Positions 32,276-43,400 of a DNA stretch of 64,000 nucleotides are shown one piece after another (the stretch's first letter is position 1; each line of letters starts with the position of its first letter). The translations under genes and the position numbers were made by a program. The stretch comes from Anaspis maculata (taxonomy: Eukaryota; Arthropoda; Insecta; Coleoptera; Scraptiidae). The stretch is from the NCBI GenBank assembly GCA_949128115.1, contig OX421962.1:55903787-55967786 (forward strand). Direction: 5' to 3'. Under the pieces are notes generated by a model, which saw nothing but the letters and a program-made list of their open reading frames with translations, ran no database searches and was not told the origin of the DNA.

Positions 32276-33999
32276 CCGATGTATTGGAACCACGTTCAGC
32301 AGAAAGCAACACAACAAAAGAATCAAACTAAGTCTGATTTATTAAAAATGGAAATCACACATTCCTTGAACTCAAAAAAACTGCAGTGCAAACTTTGACC
32401 TGGGGTAAACCCCACGATATATTTATTTTAGGTGCAGACTCGAGCAATAAATAATGAAAAAACTGTAAATTTTCAACTTTTTATTTCGTGGAAAGATTTT
32501 CCAATTTTTGGTTTTAAACAAGAGGTAACTTGTTTTTGCACATTTTCCAACAAATTCTTTCCCCGATCTCTCGAGAGTTTTCGATGTCAAAATGCACAAC
32601 TGGCCTGGCTTATCAAGACCGGACTCAAATGATGGAGCTTACAATAAATCCTGATTTGATGATTTTTACACTGCGATGATTTGGAAAAAGCTTCAAGGTT
32701 TTTCCGGAAAATCAAGACTTTCTCGTCAAAATTTCCAGTCTTCTACAAATTTGTTTTAATTTTTTTTTCAAATTCTTACTTCCTTCCCGATGGGAAATTC
32801 TAACTTCGTACCCAAAAGGGCGTCTCGAACATAAATTCCCATAGGTTTCTGAATACTAGTCTGGGAAGTTTTTCGTCGCCCACAACAGATTTTTTTAAAA
32901 ACAAGAGGTAACTTGTTCTTGACAGATTTACCCATAGTTGTTGTATGTGTCACGTTTTAGAGTGTTAGATTTTGCGTAGAGTTGGTAGCTACTTCAATAA
33001 TTATTGAGAGATAAACTTCTAGGGCGTACCTATATTGCTAACTGACAAGTCGTATGAATGGTTGGACTTGAATATCGCACTCCAGTGTGCGGTGTACCTT
33101 TTTCCATTGCCATGCCGATGCCGATGCCGCTCCTTATATTAGTCGCGGTTTGTATATGAGAACATTCCAGACTTCTTTTGGAAAGGCCTCGAAGGTTGTC
33201 GTTGCTTTCACCGCCCTTCCGGTACATTGCAGCATCTGTTGCTAGTTTATTCAAGAGAGTTCTACAAAAAGTCCATTGGGTTCGCGAATAGGTATACCGC
33301 TCGATGAACGGATATTCCGAGTAACGGTTTCTCCGCCATTTGTGCATGTAAGTGTATTAACTATCTATTCATGCATCGTGGTCTCCAACGAGCTCGTCTG
33401 CTGAAGTAAGTTTTTACCTACAGTGACTTTATTATTTAGCAAAATTCGCTCTTCGTTCCTCTATAGCGAATATTATTGACTTATCAAGGAGGGTAATGAA
33501 TGACATGTTAAACCTTAGATAAAAATATTATGGGTTCATATAGTTCATGGGCAACAACGCTGCAGTAAAATTGACACTTTTGTGGAATTATTAGAATATA
33601 CTTGAATGTATGGTTCGAACGCCGAAGTATTTTCCAGCACGGATAATTTGGATGAACACACAATTTACAATTTAGAAATTTCTTGCAAAATTGTACCTTG
33701 ATTTTAATTCGCTATAAGTACAATTGCAACTGGAAAATAGTGGAGTGGCTTTTTTCAGTTTCTCTACTTAGAAGCATCCAAAAGCATCAATTTTTTTTTT
33801 ATTAAAAAAATAACAATGACAAACTACTCTCACGTCATGTAGGTAATATTGTCTGATTTTCAAATTACATATTACAGACATCACTGGTGATTTTTTATTT
33901 GTCGAATTAGAATAGCGCTGTTAAACAGTTAACTCGGAAAGTTTGTGTGTAATATCTATTGGGCTCAAATCTCGGCTCAAACCAAACTACATCCTTTGT
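32276..33999. other. Mostly unrecognised intergenic or intron sequence
   Basis: AACAAGAGGTAACTTGTT appears at 32518 and again at 32900 in the same orientation, itself palindromic (AACAAG...CTTGTT). No credible gene; an open frame on the minus strand near 33030-33347 has no recognisable content. Confidence 0.35.
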
Positions 34000-34840
34000 A
34001 GCTCTCGAAAGAGACCTAAATGGTAAATTTCTGTCAAGGAATAAGCCCAGAGCGTTTGATTCCACAACGCCTTATTCTACCAATTCAACTCCATCCTTGA
34101 ATGATTTCTTAATTTAGGCAGGCTATGCCCTAGCCAAAAGCAGTTTCGCATTTCCGAACCGGCGTTTATTAACCGATGTGGACTTCGTGATTACAAAAAT
34201 TTTTTGCAAAAAGGAATCACGCCATTGTTGAGCGCAATTCCAACCACAGACGCAGCCCGGTCTTTGTTTACTCTTTGACCAAACAAAATTGCAACTGACT
34301 TACTGGGACTGACGATGACGGCGACAATGAATCTTAGGAAATTGCTGAGCTCTAATAAATCAATGGTCAATGCTGCGACTGCTTGAAAAAGATCACTCGG
34401 TGGAAACGAAATATAGAGTTGAGTATCGTCGGTATAAAAATGTTGTTCACAGTAGGTGTAAAATTCTGGCTGTAGCTCGTTGGGCTCCGTCTCTGGCTTC
34501 AAACCCAGAGGTCCGGAGTTCAAATCCCGCTGGGGCAGGTGGCTTTTCTCTATGCGCTCTCAAGTACTTCGGCGTGTACTAACCCAGCGGACACGTCAAG
34601 GGAAAAGAGTGAAACGGAGGAAGTCACCGCAAGAGTGCTAATGAGCTAGTACTCGATGCGCCCATAAACACCCAATTAAAAAAAAAAAGTAGGTGAATGA
34701 AGCAACGGATCCAAAATGGATCCCTGTGGTACTCCAGACTAAAATGCAGAGAAGAATTGAGTCCAGCCTTATAGGTATGTACTCCGAGCCGACCCCTCAG
34801 AAGTTTTTCTGAAAAACCTCAGACAGGGCATGCAGAATGC
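34000..34840 (-). pseudogene. CR1-like LINE reverse transcriptase fragment, interrupted by SINE
   Basis: Upstream of the SINE (34840-34690, minus strand) one frame reads SGVPQGSILDPLLHSPT; after it the frame continues YCEQHFYTDDTQLYISFPPS and LSNFLRF...VSPSKSVAILFG. These are RT palm blocks: GVPQGS(I/V)LGPLLF, YADDTQLY and the L.LN..K...M.FG block of CR1/jockey-like elements. The catalytic pair of the YADD box is present as Y-T-D-D. Further on, in a shifted frame, ALGLFLDRNLPFR matches the NLGL.LD.NL.F block. The copy lacks both ends. Confidence 0.8.
34458..34688 (+). mobile_element. tRNA-derived SINE inserted in the LINE
   Basis: The head GGCTGTAGCTCGTTGGGCTC resembles a tRNA A box and GAGTTCAAATCCCGC a B box; both are the internal RNA polymerase III promoter parts expected of a SINE. 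The body continues about 150 bases to an A-run at 34678-34688. AGTAGGTG occurs just before the head (34450-34457) and again just after the A-run, a target duplication. Removing the unit rejoins the LINE RT blocks GVPQGS...and YTDD at the right distance. It does not look like a functional tRNA, since no full cloverleaf can be drawn. Confidence 0.85.
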
Positions 34841-35208
34841 TTATATCGGTCTAATGTCATTGTAATCAGCTAGAGTCAGTTTTTCAGGTATTGAGACAAC
34901 TATAGTACTTTTTTCCACATGAACGGAAAAAAACGGAGCTAGTAATGCAAAAGATGAGAATATGGGTAATATGTGGCAAAAAAAAGGAATTTATTTCTTT
35001 GTAAGAAGCTTCAATATAATGGAACCGCTTTATTATTGGACTGGGCACCCTGTATCTATGAATCGCAGTAAGTAAAGCATATGTCGAGATCTCGTATACT
35101 TGATCTCGAGTCTGACGAGGTCGAGAATTATCTCGGCTCATCCAAAACTCAGCACGAAGCTTTCGAACCGTTCAAGTTGAGCTTTTTGAATGGATTAAAA
35201 ATAAATTA
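34841..35208. other. Non-coding stretch
   Basis: GGCACCCTGTATC at 35045 is a solitary MITE-type end. TCGAGATCTCGTATACTTGATCTCGAG near 35085 is a short palindrome. No gene. Confidence 0.4.
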
Positions 35209-35365
35209 TTAGTAAGGACAGAGCAGACCACAAGGTAGAGAACTCCAATCGAAATAAAACTCGACTACAGCACAGCAACACGGAGCGGAGTCAGGATTTG
35301 GATTCTGAACAAGCTGATTGAAATTTTCCTCGGAAACCTTGGTCACGCTTCTCGGAGTATCACGC
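35209..35365 (-). CDS. Candidate exon with thioredoxin-like segment
   Basis: On the minus strand, GCCGATTGCAG precedes a frame reading RDTPRSVTKVSEENFNQLVQ, then PDSAPCCCAVVEFYFDW, SSLPCGLLCPY and stop. The pattern V..V.EENF..LV......(A)VVEFY..W resembles the start of a thioredoxin fold, where the CxxC would follow the tryptophan; that motif is not present here, as in some divergent thioredoxin-like proteins (TXNDC15-type). No donor was confidently placed. It is bordered on the right by an inverted-repeat element. Resemblance is modest and may be chance. Confidence 0.3.
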
Positions 35366-35398
35366 CTGCAATCGGCAGTATACGGCAATGTATAGAGT

Positions 35399-36860
35399 AT
35401 AATCAATTTCACGGCTTTCTGCATTAGTGCAAAAATTGTGTTGTGTTGGCACGAATGCTTACAGTGCAAGCTAGGTTTTGATGCCTTGATAGATGTCTAT
35501 GTATGATGTCACAGCTGTCAGACGCGATGCACCCCCCAAGTAGAAATTTCCGAGGCTGCGCAGCTAAAGTAGGGAAAAGTAAGCCCCCCTGCAGTGGAAA
35601 TTGCCGTGTTGTCGGTAAGGGTCGTCTCAACCATGGTTGGCGGCCTTTTGTCGCCGCTGATGCCCGTTGAACGGCGTCACTGAATAAAATGATGCCCAAG
35701 CGGCCCCCAGGTGCGCCAGTACTATGTAAAATGCAGTAAAACACCCACTGTCCAGTGGCCCCTGTGAGGTGAAGTTGAGAAAACTTGGGGAGACGAGAGG
35801 CACGTGATTTAGTGCACTGTGCTGATGGAGTCATCAATTTTCTGTATGTATATCTTCTTTTTATTACATGAGTGCTGTTCCAGTGGGTACATATACAGGG
35901 TGTTTCAGTGACCTTGCATAATACTTCGGGAGGTGATTCCTCTCAAGAAAATAGGTCGAAAAGTGCGAGTAACAGTTTACCCTGAAATGCCCCTCAAAGG
36001 TACGAAGTTGAACAAAGTTTTTAATTATTTGCTGAAAAACGGTCGAAGGTAGGAACTTCAGATTTGGTACAGAAAAGTTTCTCAACAGTGCAAATGGACA
36101 TGCAAAGTTCTAAACAAATCTAACCAGTGGCAGCAAAATTAGAGAGGATTGGGATTATGTTGAAAATCATTCATGACTCGTCTGTGTTTTTTCACTTTTA
36201 CTTCAGAACGATGCATCCTACGAAAAAAATGCAAGAAAAATAAAAGTTTTGGGTTGAACAAATCTATCGAAAACATGAAATTTGAAGCCTTTATCTTTGA
36301 CAGTTTTTGAGCAAATAATTGAAAACTTTGTTGCATTTTGTACCTTTGAGGAGCTGTAACTCCCTCAGGGAGCACTTTAGGAAAAAAATTTACTTCTACT
36401 TTTCGACTTATTTTTTTGAGAGGAATCACCTCCCAAAGTATTATGCAAGGTCACTGAAACACCCTGTATAAGCTAGAGTAGGAAGTACTTACTACTTTGT
36501 GGGTGTTTTGCTGCTTTTTACGTAAGTAGTACTGGAGCGCCTGGAGCCGCTTGGGCATCATTTTATTCAGTGACGTCGGTCAACTAGCATCAGCGGCGAC
36601 GAAAGGCCGCCAACCATAGTAGAGACCAGCCTTACCGACCACACGGCAATTTTCACTGCAGGGGGGCTTACTTTTCCCTACCTTAGCTGCGCAGCCTCTA
36701 ACATTTCTACTTGGGGGTGCATCGCGTCTGACAGCTGTCACATTATACATAGCACATCTATCAAGGCGTCAAAATCTAGCTTGCACTGTAGCCATTCGTG
36801 CCAAGACAATGCAATTTTTCCATAGCTTGCTCTAATGCAGAAAGCCGTGAAACTGATTAT
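35399..36860. mobile_element. 1.46-kb palindromic element hosting a MITE
   Basis: ATAATCAATTTCACGGCTTTC at the left is mirrored by GAAAGCCGTGAAACTGATTAT at the right; arms of about 370 bases include CTTACTTTTCCCTAC and CTGACAGCTGTCAC with inverses. The centre contains the element at 35896-36466. Its right end touches the next element at 36862. Confidence 0.85.
35896..36466. mobile_element. 571-bp MITE nested in the palindrome
   Basis: CAGGGTGTTTCAGTGACCTT and AAGGTCACTGAAACACCCTG are inverted ends, with GGAGGTGATTCCTCTCAAGA and its inverse just inside; TATA flanks both ends. AATTATTTGCTGAAAAAC / GAGCAAATAATTGAAAAC continue the mirror. Confidence 0.85.
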
Positions 36861-36861
36861 A

Positions 36862-37941
36862 CCGGGTGATCATTTGAAAACTATCCACCTGTAATATCTC
36901 CCGATTCCTAGTGCAAATGTCTTTGAGCAAAAACAGGTCGATTTTTATATCGAGGGGGACATCTAAAACATACATTGGAGAATTTATATCTTAAGCCCCC
37001 TCGCCCCCACTCACCCCAACTTTGAAATTTCAAATGACACCACCTACCTTGCGATACATCAAATTGAAGAAAATTAAATTCTCTTTCTAAAAAAAATATT
37101 TTGAAATTTTTCAACCCCACCCCCTGTTCTTCCTAAAATTCCCTGAGTGTCCAAGTTAATATTCTTGACCTCCATTTCCCTTCAATACAGTAAACGTCAT
37201 CCTGCACAGCATCGAAAGAGAAAATTTTCTATAAAAAAAGTGACACCCAAATTTACCCCTTCGCTCCCCCCACCTGACCTCAAAAATTTAAAATGTCAAT
37301 ACCCACTTTGTAATAATCAAATTGAAGGAAATTGAATTCTCTCCCTGAAAAAGATTTTTTCACAATTTTTAAAGCCCCCCATTGCCCCCCTAGAATACTC
37401 CAAATGGCCAATTTATTGGGGGAGGGGAAGAAAATTCCAAAAAAATTCTTTTCGGAAAGAGAATTCAATTCCTTACAATTTGATGTATCACAAAGTAGGT
37501 GGTGTTTTATTAAATTTGGGAGTTGAGGTGGGGGGGAGCGAAGGGGTGAATTTAGGTAGCACTTTTTCCACCGAAAATTTTCTGCTTCGATGCTATCTAG
37601 GATGACGCCAACTAAATTAAGAAAAAAATGAGGGGTCCAGAATATAAAATGGGACAGTCAGAGAATTTTTAGAGAAAAGGGGGTGGGGCTGAAAATTTTG
37701 AAAATATTTTTTTCAGAAAGAAAATTTAATTTCCTTCAATTTGATGTATCGCAAGGTAGGTAGTATCATTTGAAATTTTAAAGTTGGGGTGAGTGGGGGC
37801 GAGGGGGGTGAATATAGAAATTTGCCAATGTATGTTTTGGATGTCCCCCTCGATATGAAAATCGACCTGTTTTTGCTCGAAAAAATATTCACTAGGAATC
37901 GGGAGTTATTGCAGGTGGATAGTTTTCAAATGATCACCCGG
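36862..37941. mobile_element. 1.08-kb palindromic element, CCGGGTGATCATTTG ends, copy 2
   Basis: Ends CCGGGTGATCATTTGAAAAC and TTTTCAAATGATCACCCGG, TATA outside each, and interior modules all match copy 1 at 7860-8925. Length and module order are similar, so both are copies of one non-autonomous family. Confidence 0.88.
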
Positions 37942-37949
37942 TATAACCG

Positions 37950-38370
37950 TCAGCATGGGCACCGGGTATTCGCCCCGTGCGAAGTACAGAGTGGGGGTAA
38001 CGAAACCGATCACAGCGCTTTATGTGGACAAAAAGAGCAACATTGATGGCTCGGCACTGCGTGATTGGGCTGTCAATTTTCTGATGTTTGATGTCATTTA
38101 TGTCAATTTGACAGTGGAAATAATTGAAATAATTGACAACCAACTGTCACAACAGATGCCACGTGGTTGACTGACAGTTTGTCAATGACAAAGTCTATGT
38201 TGACAAAGCACTTAACCACAAAATAATGACAGTTCAGGCCAGCGATCTGTCATTTATGACCGTTCAGCCATCTGTAATTTATGACATGAGTGACGTTTAA
38301 CGCCTACAAAGTTGCGGACGCCAGGTGACGCTGGCGTCGTGCACGGTGCGAATACCGGTATGCCGTGCGT
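37950..38370. mobile_element. Possible MITE, GGCACCGGGTATTCGC ends
   Basis: GGGCACCGGGTATTCGCCCC near 37957 has an imperfect inverse GGTGCGAATACCGGTATGCC near 38345. The interior is full of TGTCAATTTGACA / GACAGTTTGTCA words. Borders are approximate. Confidence 0.5.
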
Positions 38371-39754
38371 TTGGCGGCCCTAGTCCTTGGATGGACTAAT
38401 CATTAAGCATTGGATCATTCACATTGCGGCTTGCAGAGCTTGACTTGTCTGTCTAGGGAGGTGGTGCAATGGACCAAAAGGCGAGTCCTGCGTGCTAGAT
38501 GAAGCTATGTTCCATCAACTCCCCCAAATAAAATCTAGAATAGTTATGAAGGAATAAAGCTTTCAGTAACGTTATTCTTTCAGTCTTGTACCATCTGCTT
38601 GGAAAATGAAGTACTTATCTACCAGTAGGTACCACTAGGAGTTTCATGCTCATTATGAGTTGCGCGTTCTGCGTTAACTTTTCAAATTAACTTCTTCGGG
38701 TTCGGGCTTTCACTTTTTCAATATAAAAACTTCTTGGCGTTTGCGTACGCAAACATTATGCACATATTAAATGACGGCACGATGATGGTGGAATTCTAAA
38801 CGGTCCGCATCAGCTGCTTTTCATTTTCCGCGCAAATAGGAGAATGCGGACGCCACCGGTCCTTTTTTATTCGAAGCAAAAAAGAGCGCTTTCGAATAAA
38901 ACAAAGCAAAAAGTGTACATTTTGCTGGAGATAATTTATCTTTGCAAAATGCATCTAGCTGCAATAGTTTGCTCATCATTCATGTTCAGAACTGCCAAAC
39001 TATTTCAGAAGATAAATGGCAACGGGTCCGTGCAGAATTTTAAACAAAAATGTAAATAGTTGTAGAATAGTTCGGAGTGTACCGAGGTTCCAGTGTGTAT
39101 TTACCGCAGTAAGAACAAAGATTACGTTTAATGTATAGTGACACCAACTCAAGGGTTAGGAGTACGAGATTTTACCAGATATGGCACGGACTTGGTCTCT
39201 CTCCAGCACACTTTATACTACCTACCGCAGATAAATTCACCTGCAATATTGCGCAGGAACAAACGCGCGAAGATTAATTATCATCTATTTAATGGAGTCT
39301 GTATTTTTCGATTAAATTTATTGGAGCACACAAAACCTTGCTTCGAAATTTCGCCAAAGATACACACAAGCTTGGGAACGTGCTTGAGGCGTGGTGGTTT
39401 TATGACTTCAATGCGACCTTTATGCGTGCAAGTAGGGCCTTTCCCTCTCTATCTGGCGTTTTGTGGGTTTGACGAGATTATCATTTATAACTAATACTTA
39501 GTAACTATCAACCCACTGAGAAAGTCGTAAAATCCACCTAAACTGACGGAATCAGAGCTCGACACCCCTCACTGTTTCTATTCATTTGTAGGTGTAGGAC
39601 TATTTCTCTTTTATTATCTTTACGTTTTAAAACCAGACTAATGAACTGGCTGAAAAGCGAGGGGTCCTATCTACATCGTTTGGGTCTCACTCAAGTTCAT
39701 ATGAATCACGAGCAAAATCTCATTCTCACAAAGTTCTCAGTTCTAAAAATGATT
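38371..39754. other. Non-coding stretch
   Basis: No gene recognised; open frames at 38844-39059 and 39138-39494 (plus) have no recognisable content or splice context. Confidence 0.35.
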
Positions 39755-39835
39755 GGATGCGTAACTTCACCCCTTCCTATCCTGCGCTAACCTGTGCATT
39801 TCCCTAAAAGTCAAACATCCTACGTTCTCAACTAT

Positions 39836-40020
39836 CAGGGCCGCTATTCTTGAATCGTGTGAGAAAAGTCCCTGGGAGTAAAATACATTCCACAGTACAC
39901 TGATGTAGCGAATGTTGCCTGAAATCGTGGTTTTTAGGCAACTTTCGCTACAGAAGTGTAGTACGGATTATATAAAACTCCCAGGGACTTTTCTCACACG
40001 ATTCAAGAATAGCGGCCCTG
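39836..40020. mobile_element. 185-bp near-perfect hairpin MITE, CAGGGCCGC ends
   Basis: CAGGGCCGCTATTCTTGAAT is mirrored by ATTCAAGAATAGCGGCCCTG, and the match continues for more than 50 bases; a second inner mirror includes TGTAGCGAA / TTCGCTACA. It splits the last part of the LINE. The CAGGGCC start is hAT-like but no 8-bp duplication is visible. Confidence 0.88.
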
Positions 40021-40427
40021 GGAGCAGTCATCTAACCAGGGTCTACCCATAGCTGATTCTCTTTATTGCTATCACCTCCGCCTCGAGTATATCTCGAACT
40101 AGTCCTTCGTGTCTCAGAATGCATCCTACCATCCTATTTCTCCTTTTCCTTACTGCCTATTCCTTTCTTCCCTTACTATTTCTGGTACTCCCTATCGCTG
40201 ACCCTATCTATCCATGGCATTTTCATCATGCACCTGTAACATTACATTTCGAACGCTTCCAATTTTTTCTTATTTGCCCCTTCTAACATCCATGTTTCGT
40301 ATCCGTGCAACGTCGTTCTCCATCAATTTATGTTTTCAGAAGTCTCTTTCGAATTGCTAAACTTATCGTTCCAAACATAAGAGTGTTTTTTATCTTGAAA
40401 ACGATTCAGCCTTGTGTTATTCTTTTA

Positions 40428-43400
40428 GTCCGGCAGCTTATTGCAATTTTTATGCCGAATCGTGCATTTTGAGTAAAAGCCAGGGTCAAGTTATTTTTGT
40501 GTTCTACGATGAAAATGAACATTTTTGAGGGTGGGAGGCATTCTGGAATTTCACCCAGGGGAGGCTGAGGGGGGGCTTTTTGGGGCCTTCTGGGTGATTT
40601 ACTTGTTTTTCATGCGACAAGCCAAATACATTTTTTTTTACATTTTGTGATTTATTCCGAGATTTTTGGGGTGTTTATTCAGCCCTCATTTTCATCCAGG
40701 GGGCCTTGGGGGACAATTTAGGGTTGTTTCCACGATTTTCATTTTCTGCTAAATTAGGACGTATATTGACGTGCTTGGTATCGTTTCTTACTAAATCCCG
40801 CCTTCTAAATCCATATCTGGTGTTGAAATTACAACATAAGCAGGTTTGAACTAGTTATGCAAGAGAAAACAGGTTTTTCGGGCCCACTTTTTTGACATGC
40901 CTTAATTTTGGCCCAAGGTTTCTACGATCAAAATCCTCCTGAGGATCATTGGTTTCAAGTGTTTGGAACATAAAAATCATGCCCTTAATGCGCCTTTTGA
41001 TTTCAGAATCACACACAATTGATTTGTTGGAGGAGCGGTCCAATCATTTTTCAGCAAAATAATTAATTTCCTCAAACAATTGTGCATTCCATGTAAAAGG
41101 CAAACACCAGTAATTTTTGTGTTCCACGATTAAAATGAAAATTAATGAGGGTGAAAGGCATTCTGGCTTTGCACCCAGGAGGAGCTGAGGGGGAATCTTT
41201 TTTGGGACCCTTGGAGTAATTCACTTATTCTTCATGAGAGCAGCCAAGTCTATATTTTTTTTAATTCTGTAATTTTTAATAGAATTTTCGGAATGTTTAC
41301 TCACCCCCCATTTTGAACAAGGGGCCCTGGGGGGACTTTTTGGGGTTGTTTCCACGATTTTTATTTTTTGCTAATTTAGGATCTATATTGACGTGCTTGG
41401 TATCATTTCCTATAGTCGTCGCGGTACGGGCCTAAAATCGTCCAAGTTCTGCACTTCTAACGATTTCGATTATTTTCGGCACAGATGATCATTGGACCTA
41501 TTCAAGCGTTTTGACCCGCAGCACCACCAAATTTGCCCCTCAGGAACGGAGGGGTGGGGGTATCTTCAGAATTTGAAGCTCCAGGTCTGGTATGGTCCAA
41601 TGAAGACCCACAAAGGCAAGTGAGTAGTCATTTCCGAATGATTTTCATCCGCTGATGTCGATTCTCACGTGAAAAATGAGTTGCGCAGTCATTTGACAAA
41701 GATAATTGGTAATAATAAGAGATAAAGATGAAATCAAGTGGTCATTTACTGAACTCTGTAGGAACTTGTTTTTTTGTGATAAATACATGAAACTTGGTAG
41801 GGCTGTTCATTATTCTTTACTTTCCAAATATGAAGGGAGCACCACGCGTTCCGACGCATGACGTCGCGACGCAATGTCAAAAAACATGGTGGTCGTCATT
41901 TCCAAAATAGTCGATATATTATCATAGTTTATTTGATTTCTTTCATCAAACCATATGCTTTCGAGATTCAATAACATATTTCTGTCGACTTGGGGAAACG
42001 GTGGGCTACGAGTGGTGAGTCAGGTGTCTGCTAGAGGGAGCTGTGAGGTTTCTTTACCCCCAAATTTCCACGGTCGACATCTTCGGATAAAACTATTTTT
42101 AAGTTTGTCCATACGAAGAATTATGTCATCTGGTCAACATTCTCCATGTTTCGTCCTTCTAAGGACTCCTCAGTATGGTTTATACAGATTTCGCAACCGC
42201 GCGAGATCATTCAGACTACCTGGTAAAGTAACCGATTCTGGAATACCGTTTTGTTTGAAATGGGTAAAAAAGGAGTAAATGCAATTTCTGTGATTCTAGT
42301 GTTAGGGTATGAATAAAGTCTCGGATATGAGTGAAGTAAATACGTCTGAAAAAAGCACCAATATCAAAAACTTGAATTCTTGAATTCGATTCCCGGCACA
42401 GTGCTTTGTGCTATAGAAACAAAGTTTCTCAGCCTGTGATATTTGGGAATCAAATTCAGCAAACTCCTATGACATAAGAAATGCCGATAAGGATAAAAAC
42501 AACAAATAAACAAACAATAATGGTTAAATCATTTGATACGGTCTCATACAAAGCGATTTCTTTTTTTCAGTACGGTGGCATCGATATTAACAGGCGATTA
42601 ATCGTTATAAAAATTTATAGTTTAGTTTGGAAGAGTTCTGTAACCGAGTATGTACCTAATATGGTACCTACAACATTAAAGATCACTTTTTTCTAGTAAT
42701 CAAAAGTACCTACCTTTCTGAGTGCCTTCATTTGATCGCTAGATCTGTATAAACATACTGAGGAGTCCCTAGAAGGACGAAACACGAGAAATGTCAACCA
42801 GATAACATATTCGTATGCACAGACTTCAAAATAGTTAGTTTTATCCTCGGTTTTATCCGAAGATGTTGACCGCGGAAATTTGGGGGTGAAGAAACCTCAC
42901 AGTTCCCCTTACAGGCACCTGGTTTACCACTGGTAGCGTAGCACACCGTTTCCCCAAATCGACAGAAATACGTTATTGAATCTTGAAAGCATATGGCTTG
43001 ATGGAAGAAATCAAAGAAATTATAATATTCCTATCGACTGTTCTGGAAATGGCGACCACTGTTTTTTGATATTCCGTCGCGAGTTCCGTCGCGACGTCAT
43101 GCGTCGGAACGCGTGGTGCTCCCTCCATATTTGGGATGAAAGTAATAATGAACAGTCACACCAAGTTTCATGTATTTATCACAAAAAACAAGTTCCCACA
43201 GAGCTCAATAGATGACCACTTGATTTCATCTTTATCTCTTATTATTGCCAATTATCTTTGTCAAATGATTGCGCAACTCATTTTTCACGTCAGAATCGAC
43301 ATCAGCGGATGAAAATCATTCGAAAATGACTACTCACTTGCCTTTGTGGGTCTTCATTGGACCATACTAGACCTGGAGCTTCAAATTCTGAAGATACCCC

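Noticed and set aside
33030..33347. Minus-strand 105-codon ORF as a gene
   Set aside because: Composition and lack of recognisable motif suggest chance; the plus strand is equally unconvincing.
34458..34540. tRNA gene
   Set aside because: A- and B-box-like sequences are present, but no full cloverleaf is visible, and the unit has an A-tail and target duplication, so it is a SINE.
41955..42278. 107-codon ORF in the 2.1-kb palindrome as a transposase
   Set aside because: Most of it is mirrored in the other arm and no catalytic motif can be seen.
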